A stretch of DNA of 6,639 nt. Origin: Chloroflexota bacterium. Lineage in GTDB: Bacteria > Chloroflexota > UBA5177 > JANWHV01. The DNA lies in contig JAQBPC010000353.1 in NCBI GenBank assembly GCA_028287725.1, positions 1 through 6,639 on the forward strand, given 5' to 3'. The position numbers were made by a program, and so were the translations under genes. Shown here piece by piece: positions 1 through 5,857 of this stretch; the first letter of the stretch is position 1; each line of letters opens with the position of its first letter. The notes under the pieces are model-generated. The model made no database searches, was not told the origin of the DNA, and was given only the letters and a program-made list of their open reading frames with translations.

Positions 1-126
1 AGCACGGCAGGTTCTCCACGCGCTCCTCACCCGTCCGCCACTCGGGGCCGAAGCCCCCCGTGCGACTTGCATGTCTTAGGCACGCCGCCAGCGTTTGTCC
101 TGAGCCAGGATCAAACTCTCCATCAA
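1..126 (-). rRNA. rrs: 16S ribosomal RNA, 5' end (partial, runs off left edge)
   Basis: On the minus strand the universal 27F site AGAGTTTGATCCTGGCTCAG is present exactly at 119-100, followed by the conserved GACAAACGCTGGCGGCGTGCC and ATGCAAGTCG blocks and then GTGGCGGACGGGTGAG. Counting back from the 27F site (E. coli position 8) puts the mature 5' end near 126. Only about the first 126 nt, including the V1 hairpin (GGGGGGCTTCGGCCCC), lie in the window; the rest of the gene and any 23S/5S genes lie to the left. It is the small-subunit ribosomal RNA. The phylum cannot be fixed from this stub; Chloroflexota is a tentative guess. The call itself is unambiguous. Confidence 0.98.
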
Positions 127-129
127 AAT

Positions 130-157
130 GCTCCCGAAGGAGCGCCTCTTGACGAGG
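130..157 (-). other. paired hairpins at the end of the 16S leader
   Basis: Just upstream of the mature 16S end the minus strand reads CCTC-GTCAA-GAGG (157-145) and then GCTCC-TTCG-GGAGC (143-130), the latter a UUCG tetraloop hairpin. They lie where rRNA leader processing signals are expected. I could not find a clear boxA antitermination motif nearby. Confidence 0.45.
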
Positions 158-257
158 TATAGTGCTTATTGTTTTTGTGCGGATGGCTTGCTACGCGTTC
201 TGACGAACACCCTTCGTAATCCCTTGGTCGGCATCGCCCACCAGAGGAAAAGACGGT

Positions 258-286
258 AATTTCGCGTTCACGCGCTCGCTTGTCAA
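258..286 (-). promoter_or_regulatory. putative rRNA promoter, proximal copy (TTGACA with weak -10)
   Basis: A third perfect TTGACA on the minus strand (286-281). The hexamer 17 nt further on is GAAATT (263-258), a weak -10, and the CTTGCCCCTTC segment seen after the other two copies is absent. Three perfect TTGACA boxes in about 150 bases, all directed at the 16S gene, fit the tandem promoters usual for rRNA operons. Confidence 0.4.
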
Positions 287-315
287 AGTGCCGCCCCCAG
301 AAGGGGCAAGGGTTA

Positions 316-344
316 ACTTAACATACGCTGAGAGCGTCTGTCAA
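316..344 (-). promoter_or_regulatory. putative rRNA promoter, middle copy (TTGACA-17-TTAAGT)
   Basis: A second perfect TTGACA on the minus strand (344-339) with a 17-nt spacer to TTAAGT (321-316). The -10 match is only 3/6, but its arrangement repeats that of the distal copy: -35, 17 nt, -10, then 4-5 nt and CTTGCCCCTTC. That repetition is the main support. Confidence 0.5.
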
Positions 345-350
345 GTACCT

Positions 351-378
351 GGGCCGGGAATTTTGAAATTTCCGGCCC
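351..378. repeat. 13-bp inverted repeat between the tandem rRNA promoters
   Basis: GGGCCGGGAATTT (351-363) is the reverse complement of AAATTTCCGGCCC (366-378) except for one G/T pair, with only TG between the arms. It lies between the distal promoter and the middle promoter, so it is transcribed from the distal one as a strong hairpin, or could serve as a palindromic protein-binding site in DNA. It is not followed by a T-run in either direction, so it is not a standard terminator. Confidence 0.6.
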
Positions 379-398
379 CCCTCGAAGGGGCAAGAGTG

Positions 399-427
399 AA
401 TGTACCGTGTGGTGAAAGGCATGTCAA
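399..427 (-). promoter_or_regulatory. putative rRNA promoter, distal copy (TTGACA-17-TACATT)
   Basis: On the minus strand a perfect TTGACA (427-422) is followed after exactly 17 nt by TACATT (404-399), a 4/6 match to the sigma-70-type -10 box. The predicted start falls near 394, the first base of CTTGCCCCTTC, a segment that recurs at the next promoter. It points at the 16S gene. This is the best of three tandem candidates; identification is by consensus only. Confidence 0.6.
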
Positions 428-626
428 GGGAATGTGGGGGGCAAATTTTCGGCATAGTTCAAGGCTCGCGGATATATCCCCGTTCTCGCTTTTGCGGTGC
501 TGCGCGCCACCCCCGCTTCCCACGCGCAGTGCGACGCGGATCCCTGGAAGGAAAGGCGCACGTATATTGATATGGGGCGGTGGCCGGTAAGTGCCGTATC
601 CTCCCGCTCTCTATAAGGAGTAATCG

Positions 627-1355
627 TTGACCCCCGATCTTACGCCGCTCGGCATCGGCGGCGCGTACCTGGCAGGACTCGCTTCGTTCCTTTCACCCTG
701 CGTATTCCCGCTTGTGCCCGGCTATCTGTCGTACCTGGCGGGGACCGCCGGCGAGCACGCCCAGCGTGACGTGTCGCCGGCGCGGCTGCGCTGGCAGATT
801 GCCTTGCATGCCGTCTTTTTCGTGCTTGGCTTCTCCTTGATCTTCGTCGCCCTGGGCGCCACGGCCAGCTCGCTCGGCGATTACCTCCGCGCCAACCAGG
901 TGACCGTGCGGCAAGTGGCCGGTGTGCTGTTGATTGTGGCCGGCTTGCAAGTCTCGGGCGTGCTGCGCATTTTGCCGCTCATGCGCGAGCGGCGTATGGA
1001 GGTGGAGCGCGGCGACCCGGCGCTGCTGAAATCCGCCGCGATTGGCATGGCCTTCGGCGCCGGGTGGACGCCTTGCGTGGGGCCTTTCCTCGGCTCGGTG
1101 CTGACGCTGGCTGCCAGCAGCGGCTCGCTGCGTGAAGGTGTGGTGCTACTGCTAGTCTATTCCTTCGGCCTGGGCCTGCCCTTCCTGATCACCGGCTTGC
1201 TCATCGACCGGATCACGCCGGCATTCCGCCGCGCATCGCGCTTCATCCCGATCATTACCCTGGCGAGCGGCGCTATGCTCGTGGTAATGGGTCTGCTGGT
1301 ACTCTCCGGCACCCTGGTGCGGCTGGCGCAATACTCGCCACTCATTGGGGGATAG
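627..1355 (+). CDS. ccdA: CcdA/DsbD-type thiol-disulfide transmembrane transporter
   Basis: A 242-residue integral membrane protein of the CcdA (DsbD transmembrane domain) family. The family passes reducing equivalents from cytoplasmic thioredoxin across the membrane to extracytoplasmic thiol proteins, for example in cytochrome c maturation. Two halves each carry the signature cysteine: C25 in FLSPCVFPLVPGY and C150 in GWTPCVGP; these are the membrane redox pair. About six hydrophobic segments are visible (near 8-36, 58-83, 95-116, 135-162, 170-193, 207-232), and the length is normal for CcdA. The start is TTG at 627, six nt after AAGGAG (615-620); no ATG fits as well. It stands alone on the plus strand, divergent from the rRNA gene, with a terminator behind it, so its thioredoxin-like partner is not adjacent. 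Family assignment is firm; the exact electron acceptor is unknown. Confidence 0.95.
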   Translation: MTPDLTPLGIGGAYLAGLASFLSPCVFPLVPGYLSYLAGTAGEHAQRDVSPARLRWQIALHAVFFVLGFSLIFVALGATASSLGDYLRANQVTVRQVAGVLLIVAGLQVSGVLRILPLMRERRMEVERGDPALLKSAAIGMAFGAGWTPCVGPFLGSVLTLAASSGSLREGVVLLLVYSFGLGLPFLITGLLIDRITPAFRRASRFIPIITLASGAMLVVMGLLVLSGTLVRLAQYSPLIGG

Positions 1356-1381
1356 TCCTCTTTCGCCATCGCGGCGAGAGG

Positions 1382-1429
1382 CGCCGGCGCATGACGCGAT
1401 CGAATCCTGGCTTTCGCACCGGCGTTTTT
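1382..1429 (+). terminator. putative Rho-independent terminator of ccdA
   Basis: CGCCGGCGC (1382-1390) pairs with GCACCGGCG (1416-1424) with one C/A mismatch, and TTTTT follows directly (1425-1429). The loop is long at 25 nt. A second imperfect hairpin precedes it, CCTCT-TT-CGCC with GGCG-AGAGG (1357-1381). Together they lie between the ccdA stop and the convergent gene ending at 1515. Confidence 0.6.
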
Positions 1430-1495
1430 CCTGGACTGGGCCAACTCGCAGGGAAGTACGAGCATGAGTTCGCTAATCGAGACCAAGACTTCGTG

Positions 1496-1511
1496 GCAGG
1501 TGCGAGCCTGC
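1496..1511 (-). terminator. hairpin just past the stop of the glycosidase-like gene
   Basis: GCAGG-TGCGAG-CCTGC forms a 5-bp stem beginning 3 nt beyond the minus-strand stop codon. There is no T-run after it on the minus strand, so a role in termination or 3'-end stability is only suggested by its position. Confidence 0.3.
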
Positions 1512-1514
1512 TAG

Positions 1515-2984
1515 CTAGGCGTGGGCCTGTACCACCGCGATGGCCCAGGGTGGCATGGTGATCCTTGTGCCCGATACCCGCATATGCTTGATGGCGCTGA
1601 CACCCGCCGGCATGTTCTGCTCGGGTACGATCCACCACATATCGTATGGCCCGGCCGGCATGTTCCGCAGCTCGACGGTGTGCGACTGCGTACTACTGGG
1701 ATTGACCAGCAAGATCCGGGCGTCTCCCCGGCCCGCCAGCGAGGCGGCCGCGGCAATACCCCAACTTTGCACGCCGCTACCCAGTTGCAGCGGGACTGGA
1801 TGGCTGCCGAAGTGCTGACCTATCAGGGTGTAGACGGACACGGTAGCCCGCGGCTCGAGCGAGGTGATGTCGAATGGCTCCTGTGCCGGACCCGTGATCG
1901 GCGACTGAACGGCCATCAAAATCGGATTCTGGCCCACGCCTTGAGCATCCCGCCAGACATGGGCAATCATCTGCGCGGTGAATAAGGCCTGCGCGTAGCC
2001 ACTGTAGACATTGGGCTCGACAGCGCTGACGTTTGCATCGATCGACCAGCGGCCAAGGATGATGCTGATCGAGCCGGACTGGCTGAACTGGCTCAGGCTA
2101 TCCCGCAGATCCTGTAGCCAAGAGTCGACACCGGGGCGGCCACCGTGCCCATGTTGCACGGCCTCAACCACGCTCTGCGCCGTCGGCGGTGGGCCGGGCG
2201 GCGCATAGAGCAGCGGCGCGTAGTGGGTATCAATTGCGGTGACGGTGTCTATCCAGCTCTGATCGGTGGCGCCGGTGATCCACTCATCGGCGACAATCTT
2301 GATCTTATGGTGCTGGTAGTAGGGATCGGCCTGGCTCATGGCGGACGCGTAGGCGATCACGAGAGCTGCGTATTGGTCGGGCTGGATCACCTGCGCGTCG
2401 GCGAGCCGTCGCTGGGCCAGCGGTACGGCGAAATGTTTCCAGGAGGCCGGTGAGTCGCCGATCTCCCAATAGGGATCGGGGCATTGTTGGTGAGCAGCGT
2501 GGACACAATGCTGCCAATAGTAGGAGACGAGCCCGGCGGCCCGCTGCGGATCATCCACCTCACCGTTGACGACAATCAGCGGCTGCGCCTTGATCCGGCC
2601 GGCGAAGGCGAGAAACTGGTCAAGCTTCCCACCCTGCCCGGCGAGGCCATAGCACTCACGCCGGCTGCCGACGTCGCCATAGATACAGCCGCCCTGCCAG
2701 TCGTAATCGTCGGCGCCGATATCGCCAAAGCGAAGCACGTTCAGCTTGGCGCGCTGAAGGATATCGGCCATGCTGCTGTTCAAGATGTCGCTCGTGCCGC
2801 TGCCCATGCCGAGCGCCACAGTTTGCGCCGGAACGCTGCTGGAAGATGCGCCAAGGGCCACGGCGTCGGCCGGCAAGGTAGCAGCATGGTGCACGGTTGG
2901 CGACGAAGAGGCCAAGGTATAGGTCAAAGCGCCGACGCCGATCATCAGCACCAGCAAGCCCAGCAGCAGCCAGGGCCGTATCAA
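1515..2984 (-). CDS. exported glycoside-hydrolase-like protein, catalytic residues apparently lost
   Basis: 489 residues. Residues 1-25 are a hydrophobic signal or anchor (RPWLLLGLLVLMIGVGALTY), so the protein acts outside the membrane. The body resembles clan GH-A glycosidases such as GH39/GH51/GH79: NVLRFGDIG near 82-90, QPLIVVNGE near 134-142, PYWEIGDSPASW at 171-182, SISIILGRWSID at 305-316, and a C-terminal beta domain from about 400. In that clan the fourth-strand motif normally reads WEIGNEP, with E the acid/base; here it is WEIGDSP, leaving D177 and S178. The seventh strand, where the nucleophile E is expected, reads ILGRWS. Both catalytic glutamates therefore seem absent, suggesting a carbohydrate-binding or structural pseudoenzyme. 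Cysteines 100/111 and 160/168 could form disulfides. The TTG start at 2984 overlaps the stop of the upstream gene by 4 nt (TTGA), implying translational coupling. Family is inferred from motifs; the exact GH family is not certain. Confidence 0.75.
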   Translation of the reverse strand: MIRPWLLLGLLVLMIGVGALTYTLASSSPTVHHAATLPADAVALGASSSSVPAQTVALGMGSGTSDILNSSMADILQRAKLNVLRFGDIGADDYDWQGGCIYGDVGSRRECYGLAGQGGKLDQFLAFAGRIKAQPLIVVNGEVDDPQRAAGLVSYYWQHCVHAAHQQCPDPYWEIGDSPASWKHFAVPLAQRRLADAQVIQPDQYAALVIAYASAMSQADPYYQHHKIKIVADEWITGATDQSWIDTVTAIDTHYAPLLYAPPGPPPTAQSVVEAVQHGHGGRPGVDSWLQDLRDSLSQFSQSGSISIILGRWSIDANVSAVEPNVYSGYAQALFTAQMIAHVWRDAQGVGQNPILMAVQSPITGPAQEPFDITSLEPRATVSVYTLIGQHFGSHPVPLQLGSGVQSWGIAAAASLAGRGDARILLVNPSSTQSHTVELRNMPAGPYDMWWIVPEQNMPAGVSAIKHMRVSGTRITMPPWAIAVVQAHA

Positions 2985-3805
2985 TGCCCTACGAGAGACA
3001 TTCGGAGCGAGCGTGTCTGGGTGTAACCCCCTGCGCTGACCTGTGCGACGATCGATAGTGCCGACCCCTGGCTGGTAGTATCTTTGGCTTGATAGACGAC
3101 GGGAAGCTGGCAGCGATACGTGCCCGTGGCACTGGTGAAGCTCGATGGGCAGGGGATAGACTCCCCGTCGGGATACGAGAGCGTTACAGCCACCTGGGCG
3201 CCGGGATCGCTATCAACTCTAATAATCAGATTACTATTATTGCGAATGGAGCAGGACGTGCGATCGGCAGGACACCATGTCAGCACGTCCGCCGGGCGGG
3301 CAAACAGACGGGTCGAGGCCAGGGGTATAGCCTGCACGATGGTGACGGAGCCCGGTACCACCTCGGTATGCCCCGGCCTGGTAACCGTGACGAGCAACTG
3401 GGCCCGTGCATACCGCGTGATCGGGTTGTAGTGGATAGGAAGAGTCAATTTAGCGTTGCCCAGTTTATCGGCGACCGCATCCAGAACGGCTGAAGTACCG
3501 TCAGGGAACAGTAGCTGGATGTGGATCGTGGCCAGTCGCTTTGTCAGGATGACCAGATTCAGCTGGGATCCCGACTGCACGGTCGAGCTGCAAACCAGGA
3601 CCTCCGTGGTGCCGTAGCTAAACTTGGCCGGATGGTCCACCGGGGTTGAGCAGCTAAGCGAAGAGATATGAGCCCCTCCAGCGGCGCCGACGGCAGCCCG
3701 GGGGTACGGCGCGATCCCACAACAGAGCACGAGAAACAGGATCAGCATACCGGCGGCACGACGGATCATTAGCGAGCACATTTCTTCCGGGACGGAGCCG
3801 GACAA
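2981..3805 (-). CDS. exported protein with two related beta-sandwich repeats, function unknown
   Basis: Up to 274 residues; not recognised as a known family. A signal peptide is clear: basic IRR, then the hydrophobic core MLILFLVLCCGIAP, then a small-residue stretch to about 45. The TTG at 3805 gives the longest frame, but ATG at 3781 (after GGAAGAA) or ATG at 3769 gives a more typical signal peptide, so the start is unsettled. The mature part looks like two copies of one Ig/FN-like beta domain, about 52-158 and 172-272. Each has two cysteines near its beginning (52/72; 178/185), a FPDG or YPDG turn (100-103; 211-214), then LP..Y (122-126; 234-238), and ends in alternating hydrophobic strands. 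Copy 2 has an extra pair, C219/C232. No canonical lipobox precedes C28. It is first in a two-gene unit with the glycosidase-like gene, so both may act together at the cell surface; that is inference. Confidence 0.75.
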   Translation of the reverse strand: MSGSVPEEMCSLMIRRAAGMLILFLVLCCGIAPYPRAAVGAAGGAHISSLSCSTPVDHPAKFSYGTTEVLVCSSTVQSGSQLNLVILTKRLATIHIQLLFPDGTSAVLDAVADKLGNAKLTLPIHYNPITRYARAQLLVTVTRPGHTEVVPGSVTIVQAIPLASTRLFARPADVLTWCPADRTSCSIRNNSNLIIRVDSDPGAQVAVTLSYPDGESIPCPSSFTSATGTYRCQLPVVYQAKDTTSQGSALSIVAQVSAGGYTQTRSLRMSLVGH

Positions 3806-3838
3806 GGCAGATCAGGGGACTATACATAGCCTTTACTA

Positions 3839-3866
3839 TCTATAGAGTACGCCAGCGCCATTGCAC
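3839..3866 (-). promoter_or_regulatory. candidate promoter for the exported two-gene unit
   Basis: On the minus strand GTGCAA (3866-3861) and TATAGA (3844-3839) are separated by 16 nt, matching consensus at 3/6 and 4/6. It lies in the AT-rich part of the divergent region, 34-70 nt ahead of the possible starts. Weak, consensus-only evidence. Confidence 0.35.
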
Positions 3867-3909
3867 CGTTGTTGTCGAACTGTTAACGATGTGTAAAGTC
3901 AAGGCATTC

Positions 3910-3938
3910 TGGCTATCGCTGTTCTAGATCTCTATAAT
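3910..3938 (+). promoter_or_regulatory. candidate promoter for the M24 peptidase gene
   Basis: A perfect TATAAT at 3933-3938 lies 17 nt after TGGCTA (3910-3915), a 3/6 match to TTGACA. Transcription would start near 3945, leaving a leader of about 75 nt. The -10 box is convincing, the -35 is not. Confidence 0.5.
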
Positions 3939-4019
3939 GCTACGATACTGAACACCGGTCTACGCTAGAGCGCGCCGGCTGCTTGGCGCAGGCGAAAAAT
4001 GACATGAGAGGGTCGCGCG

Positions 4020-5156
4020 ATGGGCGATGCGGACGGCAATCTGTTGCTGATATCCGAGAGTTACAACAACGCCGATATGTACCACACTATTGGGTTTCTG
4101 TTCTCCGATCCGGTGATTTTTCTCCGGCATCCGGCAGGCACGACCCTGGTATGCTCGAACTTCGAGCGCGACGAAGCCGCCAAGCATAGCAAGGTACGGG
4201 ATGTCCTCAGTCCCGAGGATCTCGGATCGCTGGAATTGCTCGACTGGAACCCGCACGAGGCGTACGCGGAACAAGTACGCCGGTTGCTCCGCCGTTACGA
4301 CGTGTCGGATGTGACCATTACCGAAAACACGCCTGTCCATGTGGTGGACTATCTGCGAGCACATGGCGTTACCGTCACCTGTGATCCCGATGCCTTGCTC
4401 GGGATACGCATCGTCAAAGGTCCCGAGGAAATAGCCGCGATTGAAGCGGCCCAGCGGGCGACCGAGCAGGCGATGCGCCGAGCGGTTGAGATCATTGCCG
4501 CCAGCGAGCCGCGAGACGGCGTGCTGGCCTATGAGGGCGCCACCCTCACGGCCGAGCGGTTGCGGGCCGCGCTCGACATTACCCTCCTTGAGCAGGAGTG
4601 CGTGTGCGATGGCATGATTACCGCCTGCGGCCCGGATGCCGCGTCGCCCCATAACCGTGGGACTGGGCCGCTGCGGCCAAATCAGTCAATCGTGCTCGAC
4701 ATCTTCCCCCGGCACAAGTCGCTTCGCTACTTCGCCGATATGACACGAACCTTGAGCAAAGGCGACCAGGGACCTGAAATCCGTCGCATGTACGACACCA
4801 CGCTGCAGGCACAGGAGCTAGCGCTCAGCTTGATCCGGCCCGGCGCCAGCGGGAAGGCCATCTACGAGGCTGTGTGCCGCCTCTATGAGGAGGCGGGCTA
4901 TGCTACGTCGCTGCGCACTGGCTCCCTCCCCTCGGTTGGTTTCAGCCATGGCCTCGGACACGGCGTGGGGCTGGAGATTCACGAGAAGCCAGGGTTGAGC
5001 CGGCGCGACGACACGCTGGCGGTGGGCCATGTGGTAACGGTCGAGCCCGGCCTCTACGACTCGCGCATAGGTGGGGTGCGCATAGAGGATATGGTCGTCG
5101 TTACGGAGGACGGTTGCCGAAATCTCACCAATTTCGAGAAGCAACTAGTGGTGTGA
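4020..5156 (+). CDS. M24-family Xaa-Pro peptidase (aminopeptidase P / prolidase type)
   Basis: 378 residues. It belongs to the pita-bread-fold metallopeptidases (M24B), cytoplasmic enzymes that use two metal ions to cleave peptide bonds next to proline. The N-terminal third (about 1-130) is the creatinase-N-like domain; the catalytic domain follows from KGPEEIAAI at 133. All five metal ligands are visible: D227 in VLDIFPR, D240 in ADMTRT, H314 in HGLGHGVGLEIHE, E342 in TVEPG and E356 in RIEDM. The accessory histidines H211 (PHNRG), H310 and H321 are also present, so the enzyme should be active. The ATG at 4020 follows GAGAGGG (4006-4012) by 7 nt. There is no signal peptide. Its stop overlaps the start of the next gene (GTGA), so the two are co-translated. 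Whether it acts on dipeptides (PepQ) or longer peptides (PepP) cannot be told from sequence alone. Confidence 0.93.
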   Translation: MGDADGNLLLISESYNNADMYHTIGFLFSDPVIFLRHPAGTTLVCSNFERDEAAKHSKVRDVLSPEDLGSLELLDWNPHEAYAEQVRRLLRRYDVSDVTITENTPVHVVDYLRAHGVTVTCDPDALLGIRIVKGPEEIAAIEAAQRATEQAMRRAVEIIAASEPRDGVLAYEGATLTAERLRAALDITLLEQECVCDGMITACGPDAASPHNRGTGPLRPNQSIVLDIFPRHKSLRYFADMTRTLSKGDQGPEIRRMYDTTLQAQELALSLIRPGASGKAIYEAVCRLYEEAGYATSLRTGSLPSVGFSHGLGHGVGLEIHEKPGLSRRDDTLAVGHVVTVEPGLYDSRIGGVRIEDMVVVTEDGCRNLTNFEKQLVV

Positions 5157-5665
5157 TCGAGCGATTCATCGCGGCGCCCCTCGACCGCCAGGCGCTCGTG
5201 CGCACGGCGATGACGCTGACGGGGCTGGTCTGTATTGTGGTGTTGATCTTCATGCTGCACCAGATCCTGCCGCTGGTGATTCTCTTCGCGGCGCCGATCA
5301 TGGCCATGCCCGCCTTGGCCTATGCGGGAGCGCCGTTGGGCTATGCCCTCGATAACCGTGCGCTCTACGTGGAGCGCAAGGCGCTCCGAACCCTGCGCGT
5401 ACCGCTCGACCAGATAGTAGCGGTGCGGCTGGTACCACGCGCCTCCCTATATGGGGCTATGCGGGTCTATGGAACTGGCGGCCTTTTCGGCTGGGCTGGG
5501 CGCTATCGCATACGCAACGTTGGCGCCGTGTCGATGCAGGCGACCAATCTGGAGCGCCTCATCGTGATCGAGCGGCGGCGCCGCCGGCCACTCCTGATCA
5601 GCCCAGCGGACACCAACGCCTTCCTGGCGGGATTGCGCCGCCAGTACAGGACCATCGAGGGCTGA
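5153..5665 (+). CDS. small membrane protein with C-terminal bacterial PH domain (bPH_5-like)
   Basis: 170 residues from the GTG at 5153, which overlaps the preceding stop as GTGA; a TTG at 5114 would extend it by 13 residues but lies inside the peptidase gene. Two hydrophobic helices (about 17-36 and 38-63) are followed by a cytoplasmic domain with the pattern of bacterial pleckstrin-homology domains of the bPH_5 kind: YALDNRALYVER, VPLDQIVAVR, then RVYGTGGLFGWAGRYR (about 104-119), LERLIVIERR and ISPADTNAFLAGLRR (about 149-163). The GxGGLFGxxGxYR and ISPxDxxxF motifs are what I rely on. PH domains of this type usually serve as protein-protein or assembly modules; no enzymatic role is visible. 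Coupling to the M24 peptidase suggests coexpression, not a known pathway. Confidence 0.8.
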   Translation: MIERFIAAPLDRQALVRTAMTLTGLVCIVVLIFMLHQILPLVILFAAPIMAMPALAYAGAPLGYALDNRALYVERKALRTLRVPLDQIVAVRLVPRASLYGAMRVYGTGGLFGWAGRYRIRNVGAVSMQATNLERLIVIERRRRRPLLISPADTNAFLAGLRRQYRTIEG

Positions 5666-5857
5666 GATTCGGCTGCCAGGGGCGCTCGATGATTAAAGTC
5701 ACTTCCGTGCATGAATCCGCCCGTTCCGGGAGGCCTTGCAGGCGCCAGTGGCTCGTTCGTTTCGTCGCCGCCAACATGGTAGAGTGAAGGAGCGCCGGAC
5801 CATTGTACGTCCTGTAACCCATAGCCGAACTGCGCTGCCGGCCAAGAGGAGACGCCT
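5666..5857 (+). other. leader region ahead of the selenoprotein gene
   Basis: No gene seen. The possible -10 TAGAGT at 5780-5785 with TTCGTT (5756-5761) 18 nt upstream is a weak promoter candidate. No convincing terminator for the PH-domain gene was found, so read-through from the peptidase unit is possible. Confidence 0.35.
5845..5851 (+). promoter_or_regulatory. ribosome binding site fixing the GTG start of the selenoprotein
   Basis: AGAGGAG lies 6 nt before GTG at 5858, the best-placed Shine-Dalgarno in the right third of the window. It selects the frame that reads through the in-frame UGA, although that frame would yield only a 10-residue peptide without recoding. Confidence 0.7.

Larger units (their letters stand above)
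300..394 (-). repeat. duplicated initially-transcribed segment CTTGCCCCTTC
   Basis: The 11-mer GAAGGGGCAAG occurs at 300-310 and again at 384-394 (CTTGCCCCTTC on the minus strand). In both places it lies 4-5 nt downstream of a predicted rRNA -10 box and is followed by a G-run, so each transcript would begin with a small hairpin: GCCCC (307-303) with GGGGC (297-293), and GCCCC (391-387) with GGGGC (379-375). Promoter plus start segment appear to have been copied as a unit about 84 bp long. Confidence 0.6.
127..626. other. gene-free divergent region between the 16S rRNA gene and ccdA
   Basis: I see no credible gene in these 500 bases. The 100-residue plus-strand open frame at 288-590 has no Shine-Dalgarno and lies across promoter elements and inverted repeats. 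The stretch holds the rRNA leader, three tandem TTGACA-type promoters facing left, a duplicated 11-mer just downstream of two of them, a 13-bp inverted repeat and, at the right edge, the ccdA ribosome binding site. A plausible ccdA promoter is not obvious; TATATT at 563-568 could be a -10 element but lacks a good -35 partner. Confidence 0.8.

Noticed and set aside
288..590. 100-residue plus-strand open frame ahead of ccdA
   Set aside because: No Shine-Dalgarno, low-complexity Pro/Arg-rich product, and it overlies rRNA promoter elements and the 13-bp palindrome.
1382..1424. Possible tRNA (minus-strand GGATTCGATC resembles a T-loop)
   Set aside because: No 5-bp T stem, acceptor stem or anticodon arm can be built around it; the region is better explained as a terminator hairpin.
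2484..3026. 180-residue plus-strand open frame
   Set aside because: Antisense to the glycosidase-like gene; composition is typical of a GC-rich shadow frame and spans the junction of two real genes.
3960..4652. 230-residue minus-strand open frame
   Set aside because: Antisense shadow of the M24 peptidase, which has all five metal ligands and a good start.
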